Below, piece after piece: positions 32,837 through 43,301 of a DNA stretch of 64,000 nt. The DNA is taken from assembly GCF_028368975.1 (NCBI RefSeq), contig NZ_JAQNDM010000002.1, positions 7,248,425-7,312,424 on the forward strand, in the 5' to 3' direction. The notes below the pieces were generated by a model. That model did no database searches, was not told the origin of the DNA, and saw only the letters and a list, made by a program, of their open reading frames with translations. The stretch's first letter is position 1. Each line of letters opens with the position of its first letter. The stretch is from Stigmatella ashevillena (GTDB lineage: Bacteria; Myxococcota; Myxococcia; Myxococcales; Myxococcaceae). The position numbers were made by a program, and so were the translations under genes.

Positions 32837-34393
32837 TTAGTGGCCGAAATCGAAGCGGCTCTGGATGGGGTAGTGGTCGGACGTCGTGGTGCCGTAGTCG
32901 AGGATGGCCGGGTAGAGCACCTTGGTGGAGTCACCGACGTAGTTGTTGAACAGCTCGTTGGTGATGAGCTGGTGGTCGATGAAGGTGGAATAGCCCACGG
33001 TGCTTCCGACTCCGCTCACGGACAGGGGCATCGTGAGGAATTGGTAGGAGGCGGGAGCCTCGACGAAGTTCTGGTAAGGCGAGGGGAGGTAGCTGCCGGA
33101 GTCCCGGTAGATGGAGATGTCCACATCATCATTCCAGTCGCCTAGGACGATGACCCGGAAGCTGGACAGCTGCGAATCCAGGTACTGCTTGAGGGCGGCG
33201 CCGGCGGCCTGGCGCTGGTAGTAGTCATCAATCCCGCCGGTCTGGGCCTTCATGTGCAGCACGATGGCGAACAGCTCCACGCTCGTGCTCCCCCGGGTGA
33301 CACGCAGCCGCAATTGCAGGGGAGGCCGTCCTGCGAACTCTGAGTTGAAGGAGGTGAGGATGATCTCGGCCGCGAGCACCTGCACGGTGCCTGACTTGAA
33401 GAGCACAGCCGGTTTCTGCTCGGTGGCCGTGTAATAGCTGGCGCCGTAGATGACCCGGGCGTCGTTCGCCGCGAAGCCGTCATAGCCGGGCAGGGCCTGC
33501 TTGAGCTGGGTTAGCGTTCCGGCATTCACCACTTCCTGCAAAGCCCAGAAATCGACCCCGGCGTCTGCCATGACGGCGCGCACGTTGCTGAGCTGGAGCG
33601 ACTCGTCGGACGGGCCGTTCGTGGTGCTGCCGAACCACTCGAGGTTCCAGTTGCCGATGGAGAGGGGGAGGGGCGAGCCCGCATCCGGGGTACCGCTATC
33701 GGGAGTGCCACTGTCGGGAGTGCCACTGTCCGGGATGCCACTGTCGGGAGTGCCGCTGTCGGGAGTGCCGCTGTCGGGAGTGCCGCTGTCAGGAGGCGGC
33801 TCGTTGACGGCGAGGGACAGTTGTCCCGTGGCCTGCGCGCCATTGGCGTCCTGGACGCGCACCACGAAGAGGCCGGGGATCGTATCCGTGACGACGCCTG
33901 CGATGTCACCGTTCTCCGACAACCGCAGGCCCAGGGGCAGTGTCCCCTCGAGCAGCGTCCACTTCAGGGGCGGTTGTCCGCCGGTGGCGACCAGGGAAAA
34001 TGCATAAGAGGCGTGCAAGGTGGAGGCAGGAAGGGCCACGCTGCTCACCCTGGGAGGCGGATACACGCGCAGCGCATAGGCCCTTGCGTCACTCTCTCCC
34101 GAGGCGTCTGTCACCCCCACATACACGGTGTACAGGCCCTCGGCCGCCGCGGGACCCTTGAGCAGGCCCGTGTCCGCGTAGAAGGAGAAGCCATCCGGCA
34201 CCTCTTCCACGGCGTAGCGCAGCGGCTCCGTGCCCCCGGTGGCGGTGAGGCGGACTTCATACGCCTGTCCCACCGTGGTGGAGGGAAGGGAGATGGTGGG
34301 AAGGACGGGTCCACCCCCGGAACCCTCGCGTCCGGCGCAAGCACTCAGCACGAGAACGGTGGCGAGGATGGCCGCCACGCGGGCGAACAACAT
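32837..34393 (-). CDS. Secreted endonuclease/exonuclease/phosphatase-family lipoprotein
   Basis: 518 residues. Lipobox Cys19 (TVLVLSAC). Two Ig-like cadherin-type modules (about 30-115 and 118-200; TTVGQAYEVRLTATGGTEPL and LHASYAFSLVATGGQPPL) lead to a PDSGT repeat linker (about 203-240). The catalytic EEP domain follows: NWNLEWFG, LQEVVNAGTL, FAIVLHMKAQ, LGDWNDD, FIDHQLI and SDHYPIQSRF, covering the metal- and phosphate-binding residues of DNase I-type enzymes. It likely acts at the cell surface on DNA or phosphoesters. It has its own promoter region upstream and no operon partner. Confidence 0.85.
   Translation of the reverse strand: MLFARVAAILATVLVLSACAGREGSGGGPVLPTISLPSTTVGQAYEVRLTATGGTEPLRYAVEEVPDGFSFYADTGLLKGPAAAEGLYTVYVGVTDASGESDARAYALRVYPPPRVSSVALPASTLHASYAFSLVATGGQPPLKWTLLEGTLPLGLRLSENGDIAGVVTDTIPGLFVVRVQDANGAQATGQLSLAVNEPPPDSGTPDSGTPDSGTPDSGIPDSGTPDSGTPDSGTPDAGSPLPLSIGNWNLEWFGSTTNGPSDESLQLSNVRAVMADAGVDFWALQEVVNAGTLTQLKQALPGYDGFAANDARVIYGASYYTATEQKPAVLFKSGTVQVLAAEIILTSFNSEFAGRPPLQLRLRVTRGSTSVELFAIVLHMKAQTGGIDDYYQRQAAGAALKQYLDSQLSSFRVIVLGDWNDDVDISIYRDSGSYLPSPYQNFVEAPASYQFLTMPLSVSGVGSTVGYSTFIDHQLITNELFNNYVGDSTKVLYPAILDYGTTTSDHYPIQSRFDFGH
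33686..33790 (-). repeat. Seven 15-base tandem repeats encoding PDSGT
   Basis: Units such as GGGAGTGCCACTGTC repeat every 15 bases; the first copy is degenerate and the rest differ at one or two positions. On the minus strand they encode Pro-Asp-Ser-Gly-Thr/Ile, a flexible linker before the nuclease domain. Likely variable in copy number between strains. Confidence 0.9.
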
Positions 34394-34625
34394 GGGTGTA
34401 GCTCCAGAGGCAGGGTCCGGACAGGAGGCCGGTGGCTGGCCATCCTACCGGTTCCGGGAGCGGGCGGGCATTCAGCCCGGTGACGCTCCGCGTAAGAAAG
34501 CTTTGCGCTCCTCGCGTCGCTGAAGTCAGATGGCCTCAAGCGCCCGCCCGGGTTAGCTCGTTTTTGGGGGGTTGCCTCGGTCGGCGCCAACAGAACCCGC
34601 CGCTCCCGAAGGAGGCAGAAGCAAC

Positions 34626-35099
34626 ATGGCCGAAAAATGGGACAAGCAGTTCATGGACTTCATCCGGCGCACCAGCGAGGACATCCGTCGCACCGGGGAA
34701 GATCTCAAGATCGAAGCCGAGCGTCTCCTGGTCGAGGTGCGGGACCCTGCCCGCCAGGCCAAGCTCAAGGCAACGCTCACCGACTTCCGGGACAAGGCGG
34801 CCGCCGTGACCAAGGAGGCCGCCGAGCGGTTGGAAGGTGCGGCGCGTCACGTGGAAGACTTCGTGAGCCGGGGGCTCGACAACGAAAAGCCGGCGGCCAA
34901 CACGGCCAAGGCGCCTTCCTCCGCTCCCGCCGAGGCTTCCGCAAAGGACACGCCCGCCGCCAAGGCGCCGCGCAAGACAGGGAAAACCATCGGCAAGAAG
35001 ACCGCGGTCAAGAAGGCCCCGGCGGCCAAGAAGGCTTCCTCCGCCAAGAAGGCCGCGGCCAGCAAGACGGCCAAGACATTGGGCCGCAAGGGGGCGTAA
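34626..35099 (+). CDS. Hypothetical protein with histone-H1-like Lys/Ala tail
   Basis: 157 residues. The N-terminal half (1-80; MAEKWDKQFMDFIRRTSEDI ... AAAVTKEAAERLEGAARHVE) is a long amphipathic helix region like an apolipoprotein or phasin-type fold. Residues 85-157 are Ala/Lys/Pro-rich with KKAPAAKKASSAKKAAASK, like histone H1 or AlgP tails, so it could bind DNA or polyanions. ATG 34626 has GGAGG about 8 bases upstream. It has no signal peptide and precedes grpE by 119 bases on the same strand. Function not known. Confidence 0.75.
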   Translation: MAEKWDKQFMDFIRRTSEDIRRTGEDLKIEAERLLVEVRDPARQAKLKATLTDFRDKAAAVTKEAAERLEGAARHVEDFVSRGLDNEKPAANTAKAPSSAPAEASAKDTPAAKAPRKTGKTIGKKTAVKKAPAAKKASSAKKAAASKTAKTLGRKGA

Positions 35100-35183
35100 G
35101 CCTCCCTGTTCTGCCTTGGCCAAACATCTTCAGTGAGGGGCGGTGGCCCGCCTGTCGGGGGGTCTTCCAGCCGATACGGCGAG

Positions 35184-35212
35184 TTGGATCGAACTTGGAG
35201 CCGTGACATAGT
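35184..35212 (+). promoter_or_regulatory. Possible grpE promoter, placing transcription start at the GTG
   Basis: -35-like TTGGAT (35184-35189), 17 bases, -10-like CATAGT (35207-35212). Start of transcription would be about 35219, exactly the GTG start of grpE, implying a leaderless message. There is no CIRCE-type inverted repeat in the 119-base gap. The box matches are moderate. Confidence 0.35.
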
Positions 35213-35218
35213 GTTCGG

Positions 35219-36097
35219 GTGTCTGGTTCCAACGAGAAGGGCAACTTCAGCGCGGACATCGCGCAGGAAGTGATCAACGCGGCGCTGCAGAGCGTTCAGC
35301 GCCGCTCCACGCAGTCCCACGAAGAAGAAGGCGTCTCCCTGGATGTGGAGTCCGCCGCGCCACCGGAAGCGCCGCCGGTGGAAGCTCCCAGCGAGGGGGT
35401 CTCCGCCGAAGTGGCCGAGCTGACCGCCGCGCTCGCCGAGGCGCGCAAGGAGGCGGAGAACCTCCGCGCCCAGCTCGACTTCAGCCAGGGCGAGAGCCGC
35501 AAGCTGATGGAGCGCTTGAAGGCGGACCACGAGCGCTCGCTGCGCGCTGCGGCCGACCTGGAGAACTACAAGAAGCGCGCCCAGAAGGAGAAGGAGGAGG
35601 TCCAGAAGTTCGGCTCCGAGAAGCTGCTGAAGGACATCCTTCCGGTCATGGACAACCTGGATCGCGCGATGGACGCGGCGGCCAAGACCCCTGACTTCGC
35701 CAGCTTCCAGAAGGGCGTGGCCATGACGCGCAAGTCCTTCGAGGACACGCTGGGCCGCCACGGGGTGAAGGCCTTCAGCGCTCAGGGGCAGGCGTTTGAT
35801 CCCCGCCTCCACGAGGCCATGTCCCAGGCGGAGACCGCCGAGGTTCCTCCTGGGCACGTCGCCTACGAGGTGCTCCGGGGCTATCACCTCAACGACCGGC
35901 TGATCCGGCCCGCCATGGTGGTCGTCGCGCGCGCACCGGCTCCGCCACCCGAGCCCGTGGCCGCGGCCCCTGAAGTCCCCGCTGCCACCACCGCCACCAC
36001 GACCGATACCGAAGCCGGTGCCGCTGCTGCGCCGGAGGTGGGCGAAGCGCCCGCCGTTTCTGCCGAGACCGTGCATTCCGCCGGGGGGAGCCAGTAA
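35219..36097 (+). CDS. grpE: GrpE nucleotide-exchange factor
   Basis: 292 residues, longer than the usual ~200. The N-terminal ~65 residues are acidic/Ala/Pro-rich. The coiled coil (about 65-125) ends in [19 protein letters not shown], the GrpE signature helix. The four-helix and beta-wing parts follow: [42 protein letters not shown] and [20 protein letters not shown]. The last ~55 residues are an unusual Ala/Thr/Pro tail. It speeds ADP release from DnaK, encoded 6 bases downstream. GTG 35219 is the only suitable start. In M. xanthus a grpE-like grpS precedes the social-motility hsp70 gene sglK in the same arrangement. Confidence 0.92.
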   Translation: MSGSNEKGNFSADIAQEVINAALQSVQRRSTQSHEEEGVSLDVESAAPPEAPPVEAPSEGVSAEVAELTAALAEARKEAENLRAQLDFSQGESRKLMERLKADHERSLRAAADLENYKKRAQKEKEEVQKFGSEKLLKDILPVMDNLDRAMDAAAKTPDFASFQKGVAMTRKSFEDTLGRHGVKAFSAQGQAFDPRLHEAMSQAETAEVPPGHVAYEVLRGYHLNDRLIRPAMVVVARAPAPPPEPVAAAPEVPAATTATTTDTEAGAAAAPEVGEAPAVSAETVHSAGGSQ

Positions 36098-36103
36098 GAC
36101 GCC

Positions 36104-37936
<1,833 letters not shown>

Positions 37937-37950
37937 AGTCTCTGCCTCTC

Positions 37951-37972
37951 CACCCTGGGGGCTCCCAGGGTG
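37951..37972 (+). terminator. Hairpin after dnaK
   Basis: Perfect 9-base arms CACCCTGGG (37951-37959) and CCCAGGGTG (37964-37972) with a GGCT loop, 14 bases after the dnaK stop and 17 bases before the kinase gene ATG. It could end the grpE-dnaK message or attenuate read-through into the kinase gene. Confidence 0.55.
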
Positions 37973-37989
37973 AGGGCTCCGGGGCGTGC

Positions 37990-39489
37990 ATGAAGGCCGT
38001 GAATTTTCCATCGCTCGAAGCCGAGGTCGCCTTCCTGCGAGGATTGACGGCCGTCCACCGCATGGCGGACGACATCCTCGAGGACTGCTTCGAGCGAGGG
38101 TTGGATCTCGACACCGCGCTGGACGTGTTCCTCACCCAGTGTGCCCGGATGGTGCACGCGGTGGCCGGCTTCGTGCTGGTGCGGGGCACCCAGGGGCCGG
38201 TGCTGACACGGGTGCTGGGCACGCTGGGCGCGGACGTCTTCGACGTGGCAAAGGCGACGGGCCCGCTCCGGCAGCCGGGCGGGCGGATGCTCTTCTGTAC
38301 GCAGCTGACGCTCGGCAAGCTGAACCTGGGAGCGATGGGGCTCGCGGTAGAGGGGCGCTTCGAGGATGGTGGCCAGTTGGTGATGGGGCTGGTGGAAGCC
38401 ATCGGAGAGCAGCTCGACTCGGCGATGCTGGGCTTTCTGGCGCTGATGGATGGCCAGAGCGTGCTGGAGCGCCTGGACGCCCTGGCGGTGGACGATGACG
38501 CCACGCCGGTACCGCAGGGCCGCATTGGCCGCTACGAGGTGGTGACGCCGCTGGGCACGGGCGGCATGGCGCAGGTGCTGGTGGCCCGCGCCCGGGGGCC
38601 CGAGGGGCTGGGGCGGCTGGTGGCCCTCAAGCGCATCCTCCCGCATCTGTCTGCGGACCCCGCCATCGTGCAGCAGTTCTTGGACGAGGCCCGCATCGGC
38701 CTTCGTCTGGCGCACCCCAACCTCGTCACCGTCTATGACACCGGCGAGGCCCAGGGCGCCTATTACATCGCGATGGAGCTGGTGCGGGGCGTTGACCTGG
38801 ACCGGCTGCTCCGGGCCCGGCAGACCCCCTTGCTGCCGGCCGTGGCCGCGGCCGTGGTGGTTCAGGGGCTTCGCGGGCTGCACGCGGCGCACACCCTCCG
38901 GGGGGAGGACGGTGCGCCGTTGAACCTGGTGCACCGGGACCTGTCGCCGCACAACCTGATGGTGGGCTTCGACGGGCGGGTGAAGGTGCTCGACTTCGGC
39001 GTGGCCAAGGCACGCTCCCAGCGCACGGTGACGTTGCCGGGCATCGTCAAGGGCAAGCCGCTCTACATGTCCCCAGAGCAGGCACGCGGCGAGCGGCTGG
39101 ACGCGCGCAGCGACTTGTTCTCCGTGGGCCTCATTCTCTACGAGTCCCTCACGGGCCAGCGCGCCTTCGACCGGGGCGAGGAGCTGGCCAGCATGTACGC
39201 CATCTGTGACGAGGCGTTGGCGCGGCCGGGGAACATCCCCTTGCCCCTCTGGGAAGTGATGGCGGTGGCGTTGGCCAAGCGCCCGGAGAAGCGCTTTCGC
39301 ACGGCGCAGGAGATGGCGGACCGGCTGGCCGCGGTGGTGCCGCCGGTGCAGGAGGAAGAACTGTCCCGGCTCGTGTCGGGCCTCTTTCCGGACCGGTTGC
39401 GCGAGATGGACCGGCTGGACCGTCCCGTCGCGGGTCAAACACGGCCCGCGCGGACGCGCGCGCTCGCAGCAGTGAAGTCCCCTCGCTGA
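37990..39489 (+). CDS. Ser/Thr protein kinase with N-terminal GAF-like domain
   Basis: 499 residues, cytoplasmic. Residues 20-160 look like a GAF-type sensor (LDLDTALDVFLTQCARMVHA ... VMGLVEAIGEQLDSAMLGFL). The kinase domain spans about 181-450: glycine loop LGTGGMAQV (188-196), lysine K214 in VALKRIL, catalytic HRDLSPHNLMV (H315, D317, N322), DFG at 335-337, and PLYMSPEQARGERLDARSD in place of the animal APE region. All catalytic residues are present. There is no transmembrane segment or surface domain, unlike many myxobacterial Pkn proteins. Position behind dnaK suggests but does not prove a stress link. Confidence 0.9.
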   Translation: MKAVNFPSLEAEVAFLRGLTAVHRMADDILEDCFERGLDLDTALDVFLTQCARMVHAVAGFVLVRGTQGPVLTRVLGTLGADVFDVAKATGPLRQPGGRMLFCTQLTLGKLNLGAMGLAVEGRFEDGGQLVMGLVEAIGEQLDSAMLGFLALMDGQSVLERLDALAVDDDATPVPQGRIGRYEVVTPLGTGGMAQVLVARARGPEGLGRLVALKRILPHLSADPAIVQQFLDEARIGLRLAHPNLVTVYDTGEAQGAYYIAMELVRGVDLDRLLRARQTPLLPAVAAAVVVQGLRGLHAAHTLRGEDGAPLNLVHRDLSPHNLMVGFDGRVKVLDFGVAKARSQRTVTLPGIVKGKPLYMSPEQARGERLDARSDLFSVGLILYESLTGQRAFDRGEELASMYAICDEALARPGNIPLPLWEVMAVALAKRPEKRFRTAQEMADRLAAVVPPVQEEELSRLVSGLFPDRLREMDRLDRPVAGQTRPARTRALAAVKSPR

Positions 39490-39510
39490 GGGAGGCCTCG
39501 GGGCGGCTGC

Positions 39511-39549
39511 GCCGGGGGCTGTCCGTGAAGCGCGGACAGCGTCCCCGGC
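39511..39549. terminator. Bidirectional terminator between the kinase and DUF2382 genes
   Basis: A strong stem: GCCGGGG plus GCTGTCCG on one side, CGGACAGC plus CCCCGGC on the other, with a two-base bulge and a 7-base loop (39526-39532). It stands between two convergent stop codons and would end both transcripts. Confidence 0.72.
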
Positions 39550-39561
39550 CATTCTCTCTCC

Positions 39562-40362
39562 TCAGGAGCGGCGCAGGAGCGGGTCGTCGTTGCTCAGGTC
39601 CAGCTTGCGGCCGGGCTCCTGGTCGCCGTCGATCTCCACGCGCTCCCGGCGGACCGTCTCGTCGATCTGGCGCTCGTCCTCGACGGCCTCTCTCCGGATG
39701 ATGACCTCCTCATCCACCACGGGGCGCTTGCGGATCTCCACCTCCTCGGCGCGCAAGGGCACCACCACCGTCTCCTCTTGGAAGGACGCATTCACGGCCG
39801 GCCGCTCCTTCACGTTGCGGCGCTCCACGCTCACGCGCTCGCGGCGCAGGGGCACGGTGACTTGCTGCGTTTCTTCGACGACGTCCTTGTGGATGCGGAC
39901 CTCTCCGGATTGCGTCTGGTGCTTGATGACGTCCAGCTTCTCTCTATAGACGGGGACGGAGACCTCATCCTCCGTGGCCAGTGGCCGCCCGGTGTCTACC
40001 GCCGCGCCACGTCCCGTCCACCCGGCCTTGTCCGCTCCGAGGCCCAGGCCCTGGATGGGCGCGGGACTCGCGCCAATGGCTCCTGGGCCCACACCCGCGC
40101 CACCGCCCGTGCCCGCGAGCACCTCCCGATTCTCCGAGGCGTCAAACGAGAAGCGGTGCAAGCCCTCCTTGCCGTGCATGAGGATGATTTCCCCGTCCTG
40201 GATGCCGCTGATTTCCGAGTAGCGGCACAGATAGTCCTTGGGGAAGAAGAGCCCTTTTTCGATGAGGAACTCGTCCTCGTTCACGGCGAATACCTTGCCG
40301 AGCCGCTCTCCATCCAGGCTGCGAACTGTCATGCCTTCTCTCACGTCGTTGCGCTGATACAT
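39562..40362 (-). CDS. PRC-barrel plus DUF2382 (YsnF/AvaK) stress-type protein
   Basis: 266 residues. N-terminal beta-barrel-like domain (1-85): NDVREGMTVRSLDGERLGKV, EDEFLIEKGLFFPKDYLC. A Gly/Ala linker (85-150) follows. The C-terminal domain (about 150-262) has repeated charged strands typical of DUF2382: VPVYREKLDVIKHQTQSGEV, EETQQVTVPLRRERVSVERR, VVVPLRAEEVEIRKRPV. Members of this family are found in stress-tolerant bacteria; biochemical function is unknown. I chose ATG 40362 because GGAGG sits 8 bases upstream and the domain begins there; an open frame continues to 40560 without support. Single gene, ended by a shared terminator. Confidence 0.85.
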   Translation of the reverse strand: MYQRNDVREGMTVRSLDGERLGKVFAVNEDEFLIEKGLFFPKDYLCRYSEISGIQDGEIILMHGKEGLHRFSFDASENREVLAGTGGGAGVGPGAIGASPAPIQGLGLGADKAGWTGRGAAVDTGRPLATEDEVSVPVYREKLDVIKHQTQSGEVRIHKDVVEETQQVTVPLRRERVSVERRNVKERPAVNASFQEETVVVPLRAEEVEIRKRPVVDEEVIIRREAVEDERQIDETVRRERVEIDGDQEPGRKLDLSNDDPLLRRS

Positions 40363-40691
40363 GGCTATCCTCCAGGCGCTGACCTGCCACCGGGCAAGCA
40401 CGCGTGTGCTGTCCCATGCGGCCGGATGTCCGAGGGCGGCCGCGGGCAGCTTCGCGCCGCGGGGACCTTCCTCCCCCTCAAGGTGTAGGTGGACCCCATA
40501 CGTGACACCCCGCGAGGGGAGACCCGTCAGGTGGCTTGGTGGAGTGCCACGCTGTTGCAACCAACGCGTGCTCTGCTGCTTGCCCCTCAGGGGGCAAGCG
40601 CAGGGGGAGCGGGGCCTGGGCTTCCAGGGGAGCCCGGGCGGCCCAATTCTTCGCTGCGCGGAGTCCGGGTCATCCCCGGGAGGAGAGGCCC
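40363..40691. other. Gene-free divergent region of 329 bases
   Basis: Separates the minus-strand DUF2382 gene from a plus-strand small gene, so it should hold both promoters. I see no convincing -35/-10 pair. It has a GC-rich left half and one marked inverted repeat (listed separately). Open frames crossing it are continuations of neighbours without ribosome-binding sites. No RNA gene is recognised. Confidence 0.6.
40578..40599. repeat. Perfect 9-base inverted repeat
   Basis: Arms GCTTGCCCC (40578-40586) and GGGGCAAGC (40591-40599) around TCAG, 93 bases upstream of the small plus-strand gene. It may be an operator, a leader hairpin or part of a small RNA. Confidence 0.5.
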
Positions 40692-41036
40692 ATGAAGAGC
40701 AGGCAAGGGAGCGGACCTCAAAGAAGCTGGGGGCATGTGCTGCTGGGGAGCGCGGCGGGACTGCTGGGAGCCCTCGTGGGCCGGAAGCTGGCCCGGCGTC
40801 AGGTCCCGGAACCCCCGTCCGTGCAGCCCCCGTCCGTGCAGCCCCCGTCCGTGCAGCTTCCTACAGCTCAGCCCTTCAAGGCCCTGAGTTCCTTCGCGCT
40901 CCTGGACTCCGAGTTCGAGCAGGAAGCCTCGAGCGCAGAGGAAGCCCCTTCGGCCCAGGCCCCGCGGTTCCGGCGGGGACCGAATGGCCGCGAGCATTAT
41001 GAGGCCCTTGGGACGGAGCCCACGTACTCGCTTTGA
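40692..41036 (+). CDS. Hypothetical small protein with a PPSVQ repeat
   Basis: 114 residues. A basic N-terminus is followed by a glycine-rich hydrophobic stretch (HVLLGSAAGLLGALVGRKLA, 15-34) like a single membrane helix or glycine-zipper. Then come three PPSVQ units encoded by 15-base repeats and an acidic/Ala/Ser-rich tail ending GTEPTYSL. ATG 40692 has GGAGGAGAGG directly upstream, an excellent ribosome-binding site, which is the main evidence for coding. It is not recognised as any family. Confidence 0.6.
   Translation: MKSRQGSGPQRSWGHVLLGSAAGLLGALVGRKLARRQVPEPPSVQPPSVQPPSVQLPTAQPFKALSSFALLDSEFEQEASSAEEAPSAQAPRFRRGPNGREHYEALGTEPTYSL
40812..40856 (+). repeat. Three exact 15-base repeats (PPSVQ)
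   Basis: CCCCCGTCCGTGCAG occurs three times in tandem at 40812, 40827 and 40842, in frame in the small hypothetical gene. Exact identity indicates recent expansion. Confidence 0.9.
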
Positions 41037-41100
41037 GCTCCTGGCGGGCCTGGGAGACGGAGGCGGGAGAGAAAAGAGCGAAGGAGACATGGCTGCGCGC

Positions 41101-41129
41101 TTGACCCACCTGGCAGGCTCTCCTAGAAG
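41101..41129 (+). promoter_or_regulatory. Probable promoter of the liv operon
   Basis: -35 TTGACC (41101-41106), 17-base spacer, -10-like TAGAAG (41124-41129). It lies 33 bases upstream of livJ, whose ATG 41162 is preceded by GGGAG (41151-41155). Box matches are 5/6 and 4/6. Confidence 0.45.
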
Positions 41130-41161
41130 AGCGGAGCTTCTGACGCCGATGGGAGATCCGC

Positions 41162-42376
41162 ATGCGACGTCTCGTGCCGCTGCTTCTGGCTGGCTTTGCC
41201 TTGATGGCAGCCGGGTGTGAGAAGAAGTCCCAGCCTTCGCCAACCGATACGCCTCCAGCCACCGCGCAGGGGCAAGGAGGGGATGTTCCGGGAACACCCC
41301 CGCCGCCGCCCGCCCCTTCTGGCACCCTGCTGCTGGGGGTGGCCACCGCCCTCACAGGAGGGCAGGCCACTTTCGGCATCTCCACCCGCAACGGCATTGA
41401 GCTGGCCATCAAGGAAGCCAATGCCGCGGGGGGCGTGAAGGGCCAGAAGTTGGCGATGAAGGTGTACGACAACCAGGGCAAGCCCGAGGAGTCGGCCCAG
41501 GCGGTCAGCCGCCTCATCACCCAGGACAAGGTGCTCGTCATCCTGGGCGACGTGGCTTCCTCGAACTCGCTGGCCATGGCGGAGAAGGCGCAGCCGGCCG
41601 GCGTGCCGATGATTTCCCCCTCCTCCACCAATCCGGCCGTGACCGAGAAGGGGGACTACATCTTCCGGGTCTGCTTCATCGACCCGTTCCAGGGCTTCGT
41701 GATGGCGAAGTTCGCCCGGGATGCCTTGAAGGCCGCCAACGTGGCGGTGCTGCAGGACAACAAGAGCGCCTACTCCATTGGCCTCACGGAAGTCTTCGTG
41801 CGCAAGTTCACCGAGATGGGCGGGAAGATCACCGCCACGGAGAGCTTCAGCCAGGGGGACACCGACTACCGGGCGCAGCTGACCGCCATCAAGAAGACGC
41901 AGCCGGACGCCATCTACGTGCCCGGGTACTACAGCGAGGTGGGCATCATCGCCCGCCAGGCGCGGGAGCTGGGGCTGAAGGTGCCGCTGCTGGGCGGCGA
42001 CGGGTGGGACTCGGAGAAGCTCTTCGAGCTGGGCGGCACCGCCATCCAGGGCAGCTACTTCTCCAACCACTACTCGCCCGACAACCAGGAGCCGCGCGTG
42101 CAGAAGTTCGTCGCGGACTACAAGGCCGCCTACGGCGGTGTGCCGGACGCGCTGGCGGCGCTGGGGTATGACGCGGCCAATGTGGCCATCGATGCCCTGA
42201 AGCGCGCGCCCGATACGTCGGGCCCGGCGGTGCGGGACGCCATCGCCCAGACGAAGAACTTCCCGGGCATCGCGGGCACCATCACGCTGGACGACAAGCG
42301 CAACGCGGTGAAGTCCGCTGTCGTCCTCAAAGTGGGGGACGGTAAGGCGGAGTTCGTAACCACCGTCAATCCCTAA
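41162..42376 (+). CDS. livJ: Branched-chain amino-acid ABC transporter binding lipoprotein
   Basis: 404-residue periplasmic-binding lipoprotein (lipobox Cys19 in ALMAAGC) with a Pro/Gly spacer (22-52). Leu/Ile/Val-binding fold: LLGVATALTGGQATFGIS, GIELAIKEANAAGGVKGQKL, GDVASSNSLAMAEKAQPAGV with PMISPSSTNPAVT, and TDYRAQLTAIKKTQPDAIYV. It captures branched-chain amino acids or related small carboxylates for the LivHMGF permease encoded next. The stop TAA shares its last base with the livH ATG (TAATG), so translation is coupled. Confidence 0.93.
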   Translation: MRRLVPLLLAGFALMAAGCEKKSQPSPTDTPPATAQGQGGDVPGTPPPPPAPSGTLLLGVATALTGGQATFGISTRNGIELAIKEANAAGGVKGQKLAMKVYDNQGKPEESAQAVSRLITQDKVLVILGDVASSNSLAMAEKAQPAGVPMISPSSTNPAVTEKGDYIFRVCFIDPFQGFVMAKFARDALKAANVAVLQDNKSAYSIGLTEVFVRKFTEMGGKITATESFSQGDTDYRAQLTAIKKTQPDAIYVPGYYSEVGIIARQARELGLKVPLLGGDGWDSEKLFELGGTAIQGSYFSNHYSPDNQEPRVQKFVADYKAAYGGVPDALAALGYDAANVAIDALKRAPDTSGPAVRDAIAQTKNFPGIAGTITLDDKRNAVKSAVVLKVGDGKAEFVTTVNP

Positions 42377-43296
42377 TGGCGCAGCTCCTTCAGCACCTCA
42401 TTAACGGACTGGCCGCCGGCACCATCTACGCGCTCGTCGCGCTCGGCTACACGATGGTGTACGGCGTCTTGAAGCTCATCAACTTCGCCCATGGCGACGT
42501 CATGATGGTGGGCGTCTACATGGGCTACGGCACGGCCTACGCGCTGGGCCGCCAGGCGCAGAAGTCGGTCCTGGGCGTGGTGCTCATCTTCCTGGTGGCC
42601 ATGGCGGGGTGTGCCCTGCTGGGCTTCCTCATCGAGCGCTTCGCCTACCGCCCGCTGCGCGAGAAGCCCCGGCTGACGTCGCTCATCACCGCCATCGGCA
42701 TCTCGTTCGCGCTCTCCTACGGCTTCCAGTTGGACATCGGCTTCCTGCCGGGAGCCGCGCCCCGGGCCTTTCCGGAAATCATCCAGCCGACCGAGTGGCT
42801 CATCATCGGCGACCGGGACGTGGTGGTGTGGAACTGGCAGATCATGTCCCTGCTCATCGCGGTGGGGCTGATGGTGGGGTTGCAGTACCTGGTTTTCAAG
42901 ACGCGCTTCGGGCGGGCGATGCGGGCGGTGTCGTACGACCACCGCGTGGCGGCGCTGATGGGCATTCCCACGGACCGGGTCATCGCGGTGACGTTCATGA
43001 TTGGCAGCGGGCTGGCCGCGGGTGCGGGGCTGCTGTACGCCATCAAGGACACCTCGGTGAACCCGCTGATGGGGCTGTTCGTGGGGCTCAAGGCCTTCGT
43101 GGCGGCGGTGATTGGCGGCATTGGCCACGTGCCGGGCGCGGTGGTGGGAGCGCTGATGCTGGGATTGGTGGAGGAGTTCGTGGTGGGCTACGTCGCCAGC
43201 ACGTGGCGTGACGCGGTGGCCTTCGGCATCCTCATCATCGTGCTGCTCGTGCGTCCCGGCGGCCTCTTTGGCCGGGTGGCCGCGGAGAAGGTGTAG
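42376..43296 (+). CDS. livH: Branched-chain amino-acid ABC permease LivH
   Basis: 306-residue inner-membrane permease with about eight hydrophobic helices. The LivH start LLQHLINGLAAGTIYALVAL and GYTMVYGVLKLINFAHGDV are diagnostic. The ATPase-contact loop RAMRAVSYDHRVAALMGI (EAA-like) and VGLKAFVAAVIGGIGHVPGA near the C-terminus also fit. It overlaps livJ by one base and precedes livM by 5 bases. Confidence 0.94.
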   Translation: MAQLLQHLINGLAAGTIYALVALGYTMVYGVLKLINFAHGDVMMVGVYMGYGTAYALGRQAQKSVLGVVLIFLVAMAGCALLGFLIERFAYRPLREKPRLTSLITAIGISFALSYGFQLDIGFLPGAAPRAFPEIIQPTEWLIIGDRDVVVWNWQIMSLLIAVGLMVGLQYLVFKTRFGRAMRAVSYDHRVAALMGIPTDRVIAVTFMIGSGLAAGAGLLYAIKDTSVNPLMGLFVGLKAFVAAVIGGIGHVPGAVVGALMLGLVEEFVVGYVASTWRDAVAFGILIIVLLVRPGGLFGRVAAEKV

Positions 43297-43301
43297 CCCG
43301 C

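Noticed and set aside
33686-33790. CRISPR-like short repeats
   Set aside because: Units are contiguous 15-base in-frame repeats without spacers and encode PDSGT.
35100-35218. CIRCE/HrcA-type heat-shock operator before grpE
   Set aside because: No TTAGCACTC-type inverted repeat is present in this gap.
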